DNA of 64,000 nt from Huintestinicola sp050874005 (lineage in GTDB: Bacteria; Bacillota; Clostridia; Oscillospirales; Ruminococcaceae): the NCBI RefSeq assembly GCF_050874005.1, contig NZ_JBNMJV010000002.1, positions 1 to 64,000 on the forward strand. Reading direction: 5' to 3'. The notes beneath the pieces are model-generated. The model was not told the DNA's origin. It searched no databases and worked only from the letters and a program-made list of their open reading frames with translations. Positions within the stretch are counted from its first letter, which is position 1. The number at the start of each line of letters is the position of its first letter. Positions 42,023 to 51,021 of the stretch are shown piece by piece. The position numbers and the translations under genes are program-made.

Positions 42023-42467
42023 CAAAATCACCCTTTTTACTCTTGAAGATAACGCTTTGCATTTCCTTGACAAATGCGGCGGCGTCCTTTTCCGAACGCA
42101 TTACCATAAAAATGGTATCGTCCCCTGCCAAGGTACCCACAACGCCGCTGTAGCCCAGCTTATCAAACATTGCGCAAGCAGCCATAGCCATTCCTGCGTG
42201 ACATTTGAAAACCACCGTATTCAGCGCATAGTCCACGGAATTTACACTCTCTCTGATAAGCGCAGGTATCTCTGCGGAGCTTTTCTGGGGCACAAAATAG
42301 CGGTCCTGCTTTTTTATCAGCCCAAGCTCCTTTATGTCACGTGAAAGAGTTGCCTGGGTGACCTCGATACCACGCTTTAAAAGCTGTTCTCTGAGCATTT
42401 CCTGAGTTTCGATGGAATTATTTTTAATTATCTCAAGAATAATTTCGTGTCTCTCCGACTTATTCAT
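42012..42467 (-). CDS. argR: Arginine repressor ArgR (151 aa)
   Basis: Hexameric winged-helix arginine-sensing regulator. N-terminal domain MNKSERHEIILEIIKN and QATLSRDIKELGLIK for DNA binding; C-terminal domain GVVGTLAGDDTIFMV binds arginine. Its position next to recN is a conserved Firmicute linkage, so it probably regulates arginine genes elsewhere. Confidence 0.95.
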   Translation of the reverse strand: MNKSERHEIILEIIKNNSIETQEMLREQLLKRGIEVTQATLSRDIKELGLIKKQDRYFVPQKSSAEIPALIRESVNSVDYALNTVVFKCHAGMAMAACAMFDKLGYSGVVGTLAGDDTIFMVMRSEKDAAAFVKEMQSVIFKSKKGDFDAQ

Positions 42468-42485
42468 TCCGACTACCGACCTTTA

Positions 42486-43346
42486 TCAAATATCCTTAAT
42501 GGGGTTTAAAAGCTTTTTGTTAACCGCATTGAAAAACGAATTGCCCTGAATATCAATGAGCCGCAGGGATTTGCGTGAACGTGTGATGATAAGCCTGTCG
42601 TCCTGCTCTGCGCTTTCGCACACCTGTCCGTCAATGCTCAGATACAGCGGTGTATTGTCCCTTGATTTGAATGTGACCTCGAGCTTTTTGTCCGTTGAAA
42701 AAAGCATTGTCCTCGATACAAGTGAATGGGGACAAACGGGGGTCATCTGGATACATTCAAGTCCCGGTTCAAGGATAGGTCCTCCTGCCGAAAGGGCATA
42801 CGCTGTTGAGCCTGTGGGAGTGGAGAAGATAACTCCGTCCGCCCGAAGCGTGCTTACGTTGCTGCCGTTTATCTCCACAAAATAATCCGCAAGCCGCCCA
42901 AACTGGCTTGATATAACGATGTCATTAAGCGCCGTAAAGCTGTCCTTTCTTCCTCCGCCCGCAAACTCGCAGTCGAGCATCATACGATTTTCCACCACAT
43001 AATCGCCGCTCATAAGTCTCGAAAGATTATACAGCTCGTCAGGCTCCATAGAAGCCATAAACCCAAGCCTGCCCGTATTTATCCCAAGCAGGAGCTTGTC
43101 GTTTTCCGCCGCATACGCCGAGGCTTCGAGAATTGTTCCGTCACCGCCAACGGCAATTATCAGGTCGCATTGCTCCGCCGCCTCGTCAAGTGGCATAAAC
43201 TTCACATATTTTTTTACGGGAAAACGCTCCCTGAGATTATCTCCGCAGAATATCTCAAAGCCCATATTATGGAGCATTGAGCAGACCTTTCCCGTTGTCT
43301 CATATGCGTTCTTTTTTGAGAAATTAGGATAGATTACAGTTTTCAT
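42486..43346 (-). CDS. nadK: NAD kinase (286 aa)
   Basis: Phosphorylates NAD to NADP. The signature IIAVGGDGTILEAS, LLGINTGRLGFMAS, the second motif STPTGSTAYALSAGGPI and LTP-like IQMTPVCPHSL are all visible. Start directly abuts the tlyA stop. Confidence 0.95.
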   Translation of the reverse strand: MKTVIYPNFSKKNAYETTGKVCSMLHNMGFEIFCGDNLRERFPVKKYVKFMPLDEAAEQCDLIIAVGGDGTILEASAYAAENDKLLLGINTGRLGFMASMEPDELYNLSRLMSGDYVVENRMMLDCEFAGGGRKDSFTALNDIVISSQFGRLADYFVEINGSNVSTLRADGVIFSTPTGSTAYALSAGGPILEPGLECIQMTPVCPHSLVSRTMLFSTDKKLEVTFKSRDNTPLYLSIDGQVCESAEQDDRLIITRSRKSLRLIDIQGNSFFNAVNKKLLNPIKDI

Positions 43347-44144
43347 TTATTTGCCTTTCTTAAAGCTTCTGTGAGCCTCGGATATTATTTTGGCACAGTC
43401 TATTGGCGTGCCCGCAATGCCGCTTTTTTGTGCAGAGATAAGATACTCGATATTTCCGTCGCCGCCCTGAATGGGTGAAAAGTCCGCTCCCATAACCGAA
43501 AGTCCGTACTGACCGCAGAAAGAAATGATATCGCCTAAAACTGCCTTGTGCACCTTCTCCGAGCGGACAATGCCGTTTTTGCCTATGTCCGCCCTGCCGC
43601 ATTCAAACTGGGGTTTTACAAGCATTACAGCCCTGCCGTTTTCGCATAGCAGCTCCGAAATTTTCGGAATGACCTTTTTGAGGGAAATGAAGGATACGTC
43701 TGTGGAAATAAACCCAATCTCTCTGTCAAAGTCCGAAGGAGAAACATCTTTTATATTTACGCCCTCCATATTTTTGACACGACTGTTATTTACAAGGCTT
43801 TCATCAAGCTGACTGTGACCCACATCAACGGCATAGACATACTCTGCGCCGTTTTGCAGCATACAGTCCGTAAAGCCGCCTGTGGAGGCGCCTATATCCA
43901 TACACACAAGCCCATTTACGGATATGTCAAAGCACCCGAGAGCCTTTTCAAGCTTCAGTCCGCCCCTGCCCACATATTTCGGGAGAGGAGCGCACAATTT
44001 CACATCATCACCTTCGGATATCTCCTTTGAGGGCTTTGTGACAATATCGCCGTTAACGGAAACTCCGCCCTCGGCTATCATTCTTTTTGCCGTTTCACGG
44101 CTTTTTACAAGCCCCTTTTCCGACAAGAACACATCAAGCCGCAT
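43347..44144 (-). CDS. tlyA: TlyA-family rRNA methyltransferase (265 aa)
   Basis: 2'-O-methyltransferase of 16S/23S rRNA type (TlyA/hemolysin A family). An N-terminal S4 RNA-binding domain (MRLDVFLSEKGLVKSRETAKRM) is joined to an FtsJ-like SAM domain (CMDIGASTGGFTDCMLQNGA, YAVDVGHSQLDE, VKPQFECGR). It lies between dxs and nadK, a usual neighbourhood. Confidence 0.93.
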   Translation of the reverse strand: MRLDVFLSEKGLVKSRETAKRMIAEGGVSVNGDIVTKPSKEISEGDDVKLCAPLPKYVGRGGLKLEKALGCFDISVNGLVCMDIGASTGGFTDCMLQNGAEYVYAVDVGHSQLDESLVNNSRVKNMEGVNIKDVSPSDFDREIGFISTDVSFISLKKVIPKISELLCENGRAVMLVKPQFECGRADIGKNGIVRSEKVHKAVLGDIISFCGQYGLSVMGADFSPIQGGDGNIEYLISAQKSGIAGTPIDCAKIISEAHRSFKKGK

Positions 44145-44161
44145 AGTCTGCCTCCCAAGTT

Positions 44162-46042
44162 TCAGTCTGATAAAAGCTCTGAAATTTTCTTCTCTATCCC
44201 CTCTTTATCAAGGGAAAATCTTTTCAGAACGCTTTCCGTTTTCGCCTGCTTCACAAATCCGTGTATGGCATTTATGCGGATATCGCCCTTATATCCCCTA
44301 AGAGCAAGAGCCGCCGTAAGATGCTCGCCTATCCCGCCGTTTTGAAGTGATTCTTCAAATACGATTATCCTGTCATACTTCATACAAAGGTCAATGACAT
44401 AGCTTTCAAGCGGGAATATCCTTACAAGCTTTAATACATCAGCATCGAGCTTACCGTCTCTTACAGCTTCACATACGGTACTTCCCGTTCTGCCGTAGCC
44501 TATTGCCAGAGCCTTTCCGCCGTTATTTTCAAAGCAAAGCATATTGTTCTCGTCAAGCTTCATTTTTGCTTTGCCGCTTTCCGAACCTCTGGGATATCTT
44601 ACCGCCGCAACTGACGGAGTATCATACAATGCCTTTCGAAGACAAAGTCTCAGCTCGTCATAATCCGAGGGGGAAAAAACTGTGATATTCGGTATGCAGG
44701 TAAGCATAGGAACGTCAAACAAGCCCTGATGTGTTTCCCCGTCCTCGCCTACGATGCCTGCACGGTCAATGCCGAGAACAATATGAGTGCGGCTTATGGC
44801 AGCGTCGTGAATTATCTGGTCATATCCTCTTTGCAGAAAGCTTGAATACACCGCAAAAACGGGTATCATTCCGCTTACCGAAAGCCCCGCCGCAAAGGTG
44901 ACAGCGTGCTGCTCGGCAATTCCCACATCGAAAAATCTGTCGGGGCATACATCTGCAAAGCGGTTTAGCCCCGTTCCGTATTTCATTGCCGCAGTAATGG
45001 CGCAGATACGTTTGTCGGCAGCTCCCAGTTTTGCAAGCTCCTCGCCGAAAACCGCCGAAAAGCTGTCGCTGCTTATTATTTCGGGATCACCCTGCCGCAT
45101 AGCTTTGGGAGCAAGCCCGTGAAACGCTCCGGGATTTTTTTCCGCAGGACGGTAGCCCTTTCCCTTGACCGTATTTACGTGGATAAGCACAGGCTTTTTC
45201 GCCGCTTTGGCAGCCTCAAGAGTTTCCTCAAGGCTTTTCAGATCGTGACCGTCAACGGGTCCTAAGTAAACAAAGCCTAAATTTTCAAACATTGTCGCAC
45301 CCGCAGGCTGTCCGTTTGAATGGTAAAGGAGCCACCTTACAGCGTCCTTTGATGCAAGCATAAGCTCCTTCACGGGCTTGCCCACAACGGGAGTTCTGTC
45401 AAGTACGTTCTCAACGCTTTTTTTTGCTTCCACATAGGCTTTCCTGCCCCGAAGGGAGGACAGATATTTTGCCAGAGCGCCCACATTCTTTGAAATGGAC
45501 ATCTCGTTGTCGTTTAAGATAACGATAAGATTATCGTCGCTTTTGCCTGCGTTATTAAGACCCTCATAAACCATTCCGCCTGTAAATGCGCCGTCTCCGA
45601 TAACGGCGATAACAGTATGGTCGTCGCCCTGAAGCCGCATTGCCTTTGCGATACCGCAGGCGGCGGAAATGGAATTGCTGCTGTGACCGCTTATGAAAAT
45701 ATCGTGCTCCGACTCTGAGGGCTTTGCAAAGCCCGATATCCCGCCCTCCGTTCTGAGCGTGGAAAACTCGTCAAGTCGCCCTGTGAGCAGCTTATGGGTA
45801 TATGCCTGATGTCCCACGTCCCAGATAATTTTGTCATAGGGCGAGCAGAAAACACGGTGGAGAGCCATTGTAAGCTCTACTGTGCCCAGATTTGAAGCAA
45901 GGTGTCCCCCGTTTTCTGCGACCGTATTTATAAGAATATCCCGTATCTCCCTGCACAGGCTTATGCATTGGGGTATGGAAAGCTTTTTGAGATCTTCGGG
46001 CAGATGAAGCTCCTCAAGCCTTACGGTAGTATTATCTTTCAT
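44162..46042 (-). CDS. dxs: 1-deoxy-D-xylulose-5-phosphate synthase (626 aa)
   Basis: First enzyme of the MEP isoprenoid pathway: pyruvate plus glyceraldehyde 3-phosphate to DXP, with thiamine diphosphate. GHQAYTHKLLTGR, VIGDGAFTGGMVYEGLNN (ThDP-binding), DVGIAEQHAVTFAAG and the transketolase C-terminal domain are present. It works with IspA, encoded two genes away. Normal length. Confidence 0.97.
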   Translation of the reverse strand: MKDNTTVRLEELHLPEDLKKLSIPQCISLCREIRDILINTVAENGGHLASNLGTVELTMALHRVFCSPYDKIIWDVGHQAYTHKLLTGRLDEFSTLRTEGGISGFAKPSESEHDIFISGHSSNSISAACGIAKAMRLQGDDHTVIAVIGDGAFTGGMVYEGLNNAGKSDDNLIVILNDNEMSISKNVGALAKYLSSLRGRKAYVEAKKSVENVLDRTPVVGKPVKELMLASKDAVRWLLYHSNGQPAGATMFENLGFVYLGPVDGHDLKSLEETLEAAKAAKKPVLIHVNTVKGKGYRPAEKNPGAFHGLAPKAMRQGDPEIISSDSFSAVFGEELAKLGAADKRICAITAAMKYGTGLNRFADVCPDRFFDVGIAEQHAVTFAAGLSVSGMIPVFAVYSSFLQRGYDQIIHDAAISRTHIVLGIDRAGIVGEDGETHQGLFDVPMLTCIPNITVFSPSDYDELRLCLRKALYDTPSVAAVRYPRGSESGKAKMKLDENNMLCFENNGGKALAIGYGRTGSTVCEAVRDGKLDADVLKLVRIFPLESYVIDLCMKYDRIIVFEESLQNGGIGEHLTAALALRGYKGDIRINAIHGFVKQAKTESVLKRFSLDKEGIEKKISELLSD

Positions 46043-46057
46043 TTTATTTTTTCCTTA

Positions 46058-46537
46058 TTATAATTTTATGGGCATAACAAATGCCAGGATTATTCCGAGT
46101 ACGGCACCGCTTGCCACTTCAAAAGGATTATGTCCCAGATATTCCTTCATCACCGCAATGCTTGTATTGGCTGCCTGGGCGATATCCTCAAGGGGCTTGC
46201 CCGAAGAAGCAGGCTTGCTTTCAAGTATGCGGTTAATCCTGTTGATAGCCTTGGCGTGCTGTCCTGCGGCTCTGCGCACTCCCATTGCGTCATACATTGT
46301 TATGAGCGCAACGATACACATTATGGCAAACTGGGTGGAAGCCACGCCCTCGACACGGTAAACTCCCGCAGCCGCCGAACATACCATTGCCGAATGTGCG
46401 CTGGGCCACCCTCCTGCTCCGAAAAGCCTTTCAACGCTGAATTTCTTGTATTTTATAAGATTGATGATGGTTTTGAGAAGCTGAGCTATGCACCAGCCGA
46501 GAATGGAAGTTACAAGGATATAATTATAATACTCCAT
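46058..46537 (-). CDS. Divergent PAP2 family protein (159 aa)
   Basis: Membrane protein of the DUF212 family, a divergent group of PAP2 phosphatases. Segments: N-terminal helix, then GAGGWPSAHSAMVCSAAAG (the PSAH motif), MYDAMGVRRAAGQHA and a C-terminal hydrophobic end. Known PAP2 members dephosphorylate lipid phosphates; between ispA and dxs it may act on an isoprenoid phosphate (inference). Four membrane segments are likely. Confidence 0.88.
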   Translation of the reverse strand: MEYYNYILVTSILGWCIAQLLKTIINLIKYKKFSVERLFGAGGWPSAHSAMVCSAAAGVYRVEGVASTQFAIMCIVALITMYDAMGVRRAAGQHAKAINRINRILESKPASSGKPLEDIAQAANTSIAVMKEYLGHNPFEVASGAVLGIILAFVMPIKL

Positions 46538-46560
46538 AATCAGATAACATTCCCTTTCCT

Positions 46561-47448
46561 TTAAAATTCCCTTTTGAGGAGATATGCAGTGAGCTGTGAC
46601 AGGAAATCGCTGTCGGGTAAGCTTTTCGCTATATTGACTGCCTTCTCTGTTAGCTCCTCCGCCTTTTGCTTTGCCGCTTCAAGACCGAATACAGCAGGAT
46701 ATGTAGCCTTATTCAGTTCGGCGTCGCTGTGAACGGGCTTGCCGAGAAGCTTTTCGTCTGCGGTGATGTCAAGGATATCGTCAACTATCTGAAATGCAAG
46801 TCCCATAGCCTCGGCATATTCCTCTGCCTTTGGTATCATATCATACCTTTCTGCACAGATACAGCCCATTTCACAGGCGCATTTTATGAGAGCGCCCGTT
46901 TTCATAGAGTACATTTCAAGAAGCATCTGGGCGTCAAAGGGCTTGCCCACATTTTTAACGTCAATGGTCTGACCGCCGATCATACCGAGTATGCCCACCG
47001 CACGGGACAGGCATTTTATGAGCCTTACCCTTTGCTCATAAGAAATCTTTTCATCGGAGGCAATGACATCAAAGGCGTAGTTTTCAAGTGCGTCTCCGGC
47101 AAGGAGAGCGATGTCCTCGCCATACTGCTTATGGCAGGAAGGCTTTCCCCGTCTGAGATCATCGTTATCCATACAGGGCATATCGTCGTGGATAAGGGAA
47201 AAGGTGTGTATCATCTCAAGAGCGCAGGCGCAGTCAACTGCCTTTTCCTTCGCATTGCCGAGAATACGGGCAAACTCGGTGACGAGAACGGGTCTTATGC
47301 GCTTTCCGCCGGCTTCAAGGGAATACTCCATTGCCTCGGCGCAGACAAGCTGATTTGCGGCGTTTTCCTTTGTGTAAACGCTCATAATCTCCTTTAGTCT
47401 TCGGTTAATAAGCTGGGTGCGCTTTTCAAGAATTTCCTTCATCATCAA
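46561..47448 (-). CDS. ispA: Farnesyl diphosphate synthase-type polyprenyl synthetase (295 aa)
   Basis: Elongates isoprenyl diphosphates. First Asp-rich motif DDMPCMDNDDLRRG, second DDILD, with GGKRIRP near the N-terminus and GALIKCACEMG. Short-chain (C15) product is expected from the family, but not proven. It overlaps xseB by four bases at its start. Part of the dxs-ispA isoprenoid pair. Confidence 0.94.
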   Translation of the reverse strand: MMMKEILEKRTQLINRRLKEIMSVYTKENAANQLVCAEAMEYSLEAGGKRIRPVLVTEFARILGNAKEKAVDCACALEMIHTFSLIHDDMPCMDNDDLRRGKPSCHKQYGEDIALLAGDALENYAFDVIASDEKISYEQRVRLIKCLSRAVGILGMIGGQTIDVKNVGKPFDAQMLLEMYSMKTGALIKCACEMGCICAERYDMIPKAEEYAEAMGLAFQIVDDILDITADEKLLGKPVHSDAELNKATYPAVFGLEAAKQKAEELTEKAVNIAKSLPDSDFLSQLTAYLLKREF

Positions 47449-47630
47449 AGCTCCTCCGCACTTGTAACGGTCATTACAGCTTTTTCGGCTTCCTCAAGAA
47501 GCTTTTTGCATTTAGCAAGCTCATCTGCGCCGCTTTTGTACAGCTCGATGGCTTCTTCAAGAGGAACGTCCCCCTCGGAAAGCCTGCCGATTATCTCATC
47601 AACGTGTTTAACTGATTTTTCAAAGCTCAT
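47445..47630 (-). CDS. xseB: Exodeoxyribonuclease VII, small subunit (61 aa)
   Basis: Small helical subunit that binds the XseA coiled coil. SFEKSVKHVDEIIGRLSEGDVPLEEAIELYKSG is the characteristic stretch, though here cited only in part because of its length: key residues are ERL-like EIIGRL and PLEEAIELY. It follows xseA after a short gap. Confidence 0.95.
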   Translation of the reverse strand: MSFEKSVKHVDEIIGRLSEGDVPLEEAIELYKSGADELAKCKKLLEEAEKAVMTVTSAEEL

Positions 47631-47644
47631 AAATTTTATCTCCT

Positions 47645-48832
47645 TTACCTGCCTACAATGGCACTTGCTTCGCTGTCCGCAAATTTCAGAGTTATCCTGT
47701 CCCCCTCGGAAAGCTCCTCTGCCGATTTGATAAGAGTTTTTTCCTTGTATACAAGACTGTAGCCCCTTGCCATTATTTTAAGGGGGCTTAGCGAGTCAAG
47801 TGCGGCGGCTCCCGAGGCGAATTTGCTCCGCTTTCTTTCAAGGCAGATGTTTATCGCTTCCACAAGCCTTTTTTCATTTGAAATAAGCCTTTCCTTCATA
47901 GCCGATATCGCCGCAGAGGGCGTGTAATTTTTAAGCTCCGACTCTATGGCAAGAAGCTCCTGCTTTTTACGTGCGATAACGGCTGAAAAGGCATTGTCGA
48001 GAGCCTTACTGTAAGAAGTCACAGCCGCCGCAAGTGCCGACATATCGGGAACTGCAAGCTCTGCCGCCGCAGATGGAGTGGGAGCACGAAGGTCAGAGGT
48101 GAAGTCGATAAGGGTGGTGTCCGTTTCGTGTCCTACTGCGGATATGACGGGGGTGTTCATAGAAAAAACGGTTCGGGCTATCTTTTCGCTGTTAAATGCA
48201 GACAGATCTTCGTATGAACCGCCGCCTCTGCCGCAGATAATAACGTCACAGCCGCTTTTATCCGCAAATTCAAGCGCTTCGCATACCGAGTCAACGGCAT
48301 ATTCTCCCTGCACAACACAGGGGAAAATCACAGCCTCGCATATGGGATAACGCCTGCCTAAAATGTTAAGTATATCCCTGAGAGCGGCTCCGCCCTTTGC
48401 GGTAACTATTCCCACACGTTCGGGGAATTTCGGAACGGGCTTTTTATATATGGGGTCAAAAAGTCCCTCGGCGGCAAGCTTTTCTTTTAGCTGCTCAAAG
48501 GCAAGATACTGTGCACCTATGCCGTCGGGCTGGATATCGGTCACGTAAAGCTGATATACTCCGTCACGCTCGAACACCTGCAGGCTGCCCATAACGATAA
48601 CGTTCATACCGCTCTGGGGCATAAACTTCAAGGCGCTCGCATAGCTGCTAAACATTACCGCCTTGACAGAGGACTGCCCGTCCTTTAGGGTGAAATAGAA
48701 ATGACCCGTTCGCATATGGTGGGTAAAGCCCGATATTTCGCCCTTGACAAGAAGTCCTCTCAGCTTGCTGTCCTCTTTGAGCTTGAAGGACATATATCTG
48801 TTGAGCTGTGATACGGTCAATATGCTGCTCAT
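47645..48832 (-). CDS. xseA: Exodeoxyribonuclease VII, large subunit (395 aa)
   Basis: Single-strand exonuclease acting in repair. N-terminal OB fold (LRGLLVKGEISGFTHHMRTG), catalytic region RVGIVTAKGGAALRDILNI and GRGGGSYEDLSAFN, SAVGHETDTTLIDF, then a helical C-terminus with RGYSLVYK. It overlaps the TsaD-like gene by four bases (ATGA). Confidence 0.96.
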   Translation of the reverse strand: MSSILTVSQLNRYMSFKLKEDSKLRGLLVKGEISGFTHHMRTGHFYFTLKDGQSSVKAVMFSSYASALKFMPQSGMNVIVMGSLQVFERDGVYQLYVTDIQPDGIGAQYLAFEQLKEKLAAEGLFDPIYKKPVPKFPERVGIVTAKGGAALRDILNILGRRYPICEAVIFPCVVQGEYAVDSVCEALEFADKSGCDVIICGRGGGSYEDLSAFNSEKIARTVFSMNTPVISAVGHETDTTLIDFTSDLRAPTPSAAAELAVPDMSALAAAVTSYSKALDNAFSAVIARKKQELLAIESELKNYTPSAAISAMKERLISNEKRLVEAINICLERKRSKFASGAAALDSLSPLKIMARGYSLVYKEKTLIKSAEELSEGDRITLKFADSEASAIVGR

Positions 48833-49782
48833 TTTATCTGCCTTTCGTAAGTATAATACGCATACAGCGCAATGCCTGCGGCGTTGTCGCAGGAAAATTC
48901 GGGGGCGGAGAAATAAACATTATCAAGCTTCTGTGATAAAAGCTTTCCGATATATCCGTTTGACATAACTCCCCCCGCAAAAATAACGGGGAGCTTTCCG
49001 TACACCCCATAGGCATATTCGGTCATTTCATACACCGAGGAAAAGACTGCATTAAGGATATATCTTGCGGTGTTTTCGGGGGTCTCGCCGCTTCGGAGCA
49101 TTGCCTGCGCCTTGTTTTCAAAGCCCGAAAGACAGCAGGAACCGTTTTTTATCACGGCCCTCGCCTTAATGCTTTTATCCGCCTTTTGAGCTATTTTTTC
49201 AAGTGCGGCTCCGCAGGGAAAATCAAGCCCAAGCATAAGCCCTGTGCGGTCGATAAGCTGTCCTGCTTTCAGATCAAGTGAGGAAGCGGTCTCGGTGACC
49301 TTGATAAGCTCCTTTTCATCAGGCTCGCAGTAAAGGCAGTCCGTTGTTCCGCCGCTTACGTGAAAGGCGATGAATGGCGCATTTATCATAGAAAGCCTGT
49401 CCGCCGAATACAAAGCGGCAAGGATATGCCCTATCTGGTGTGAGGTCTTATAAATGGGAATTCGGCTCACCGCTCCGATACTTTCCCCAAGCCCCTCTCC
49501 GCATAAGAAACAGGGCATATATGAACCCTCGATATTACGTGGTCTGAATGACGCTCCTACAGCGGTGATACCGGTGTTTTCGCCAAGCTCCGAAAAAAGT
49601 CCCGTTACTATCTCGGGGAGCTGCTTTGTATGCTGAAACACGGCGTCGCTCTGGCGAAGTCCCGCTTCTCCGCTTTTTACGGAAAGAAGCTTTTTATGTG
49701 ACAGCATTTTTCTGCTTTCGCTGTCAAAAACCGCCGCCGAGGTGGTGTAATTGCTGGTGTCAAGCCCTAAGAAAAGCGGCAT
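48829..49782 (-). CDS. TsaD/Kae1-like paralogue (317 aa)
   Basis: ASKHA-fold protein related to TsaD (the t6A tRNA-modification enzyme) but a separate, shorter paralogue. LGLDTSNYTTSAAV, FQHTKQLPEI, KTSHQIGHILAAL (metal-binding H-x3-H kept), FHVSGGTTDCL and FAGGVMSNGY are visible. Real TsaD is usually longer (about 340) and encoded elsewhere. Its function is unknown; its place between nusB and xseA is repeated in other Clostridia to my memory. It overlaps nusB by one base (TAATG). Confidence 0.85.
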   Translation of the reverse strand: MPLFLGLDTSNYTTSAAVFDSESRKMLSHKKLLSVKSGEAGLRQSDAVFQHTKQLPEIVTGLFSELGENTGITAVGASFRPRNIEGSYMPCFLCGEGLGESIGAVSRIPIYKTSHQIGHILAALYSADRLSMINAPFIAFHVSGGTTDCLYCEPDEKELIKVTETASSLDLKAGQLIDRTGLMLGLDFPCGAALEKIAQKADKSIKARAVIKNGSCCLSGFENKAQAMLRSGETPENTARYILNAVFSSVYEMTEYAYGVYGKLPVIFAGGVMSNGYIGKLLSQKLDNVYFSAPEFSCDNAAGIALYAYYTYERQIK

Positions 49783-50234
49783 TATTCCTCGTCTCCCCGG
49801 GACTTTTCGGGAATGTTCTTTTCGGGTATTTTTCCGCTGCGTGAGAATGAGCCGAGAACGCCGTTTACAAACTGCTTGTCTGTATCAAAGGCATACTTTT
49901 CTGTAAGCACAACAGCCTCGCTTATGGCAACGCTTGTGGGAACTGTCTCCTCATAGAGGCACTCATATATGGCAAGTCTTAAAACCGCAAGGCTCACCTT
50001 GCCTATCCTGTTTACCTTACGCTTTTCGCTGTATTCGGAGATGATACTGTCAAGCTCCTCGGCTTTTTCGGTAACTGCCTTGAAGATACGGCAGACCTCA
50101 TCGTTGAAATCATACTCGTCTGCGTCCTTTGCGGAGTCGATTATCTCATCGCAGCTGTCGTCCCTGAACATCTTTTCAAAAATAAGCAGAAATGCAGCTT
50201 CTCTTATATGACTTCTCTTTAATGCTTTACCCAT
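49782..50234 (-). CDS. nusB: Transcription antitermination protein NusB (150 aa)
   Basis: All-helical partner of NusE/S10 in rRNA antitermination. IREAAFLLIFEKMF at the N-terminus, then IGKVSLAVLRLAIYECLYE and VPTSVAISEAVVLTEKYAFD and FVNGVLGSF are family signatures. GGGAAAGGA precedes the ATG. First gene of the nusB-recN run; its own promoter is at 50386-50414. Confidence 0.95.
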   Translation of the reverse strand: MGKALKRSHIREAAFLLIFEKMFRDDSCDEIIDSAKDADEYDFNDEVCRIFKAVTEKAEELDSIISEYSEKRKVNRIGKVSLAVLRLAIYECLYEETVPTSVAISEAVVLTEKYAFDTDKQFVNGVLGSFSRSGKIPEKNIPEKSRGDEE

Positions 50235-50239
50235 ATTTT

Positions 50240-50330
50240 AAATATCCTTTCCCGTAATCAGATGTGATTATGTAACATACGCCCTAAAGCCTGTGAGAAT
50301 ACCGATTTTTTTTCGGTACTCTACAGGCTT
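50240..50330 (-). promoter_or_regulatory. Structured nusB leader
   Basis: The ~145-base leader holds a long hairpin (arms at 50287-50305 and 50313-50330, AAGCCTGT...CCGA against TCGG...ACAGGCTT), and a second small one, TAATCA/TGATTA, just before the ribosome site. The large hairpin has a T-poor 3' flank, so it is not a standard terminator. I match no known RNA family. Confidence 0.5.
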
Positions 50331-50385
50331 GTTCTTACATTCGGCGCTTTACTATGCAAAAGCGGCAAATATATTCACTATTTTT

Positions 50386-50414
50386 ATTATATCACATCTT
50401 TGAGAAATACACAA
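50386..50414 (-). promoter_or_regulatory. Promoter of the nusB-recN run
   Basis: Minus strand TTGTGT (50409-50414), 17-base spacer, TATAAT (50386-50391). The -35 element abuts the spoIIIAH stop codon (50415-50417), so the housekeeping run can be expressed apart from the sporulation operon. Confidence 0.8.
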
Positions 50415-50996
50415 CTACTTAACTTCAAAAATTCTGATATTTTCCGCAGGAATTGTCACCTCTGTTAACAAAATGTCCTTTATCTGTGCTGCTTCATCGG
50501 CGGCAAGCCCCTCGGAACGGACAACTATGCTTGCTGTCTCCCCATCAAGATATACAACGCAGTCCTCAAAGCCCTGTGCCTTGATGAGTGATTCGATCTT
50601 GCTTTCGCTTTCGGAAAGCTGGGAGAGGTTTACAGCCTCCATTGTGTATGCCGCATTTTCTTCCTCCGTAAGGTCTCCGCCGCCGAGTATTGCCGAAAGG
50701 GTCTGTACGGCATCGTCACGGGAGGTCATTCTCGAAAGTCTTGCCTGGGCAAAGTAATCCGATGAGTCCACCTCGGCGGAGACATCCTTTACCTCCTCGG
50801 GGCTTTCGGAATTCACAAAGGCTGCTTCGCCGTAGTTCACTCTGGCATTCTCGGCAGATGAGATATCTGCATCTGCCGCGATCTCCTCGCCCACCTCGGA
50901 AAATACATAGTTCATATAAACCGCTATTCCAAGTACAAGGGTAAGACCTGCAAGTATTATCTGCTTTTTTCCGATGATAAGATTTGGTTTGCGCAT
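50415..50996 (-). CDS. spoIIIAH: Stage III sporulation protein AH (193 aa)
   Basis: Mother-cell protein with a single membrane segment and a YscJ-like ring domain, which docks to SpoIIQ between mother cell and forespore. MRKPNLIIGKKQIILAGLTL begins the anchor; the C-terminal domain has YTMEAVNLSQLSESESKIES and VTIPAENIRIFEVK. The ATG at 50996 has GGAGGAAAAA just upstream; the longer frame overlaps spoIIIAG. Last gene of the operon. Confidence 0.92.
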   Translation of the reverse strand: MRKPNLIIGKKQIILAGLTLVLGIAVYMNYVFSEVGEEIAADADISSAENARVNYGEAAFVNSESPEEVKDVSAEVDSSDYFAQARLSRMTSRDDAVQTLSAILGGGDLTEEENAAYTMEAVNLSQLSESESKIESLIKAQGFEDCVVYLDGETASIVVRSEGLAADEAAQIKDILLTEVTIPAENIRIFEVK

Positions 50997-51021
50997 AAGT
51001 TTTTCCTCCGTTTTAAAAAAT

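Noticed and set aside
46666..47397. Plus-strand open frame of 243 aa opposite ispA
   Set aside because: Shadow of ispA; no promoter or ribosome site.
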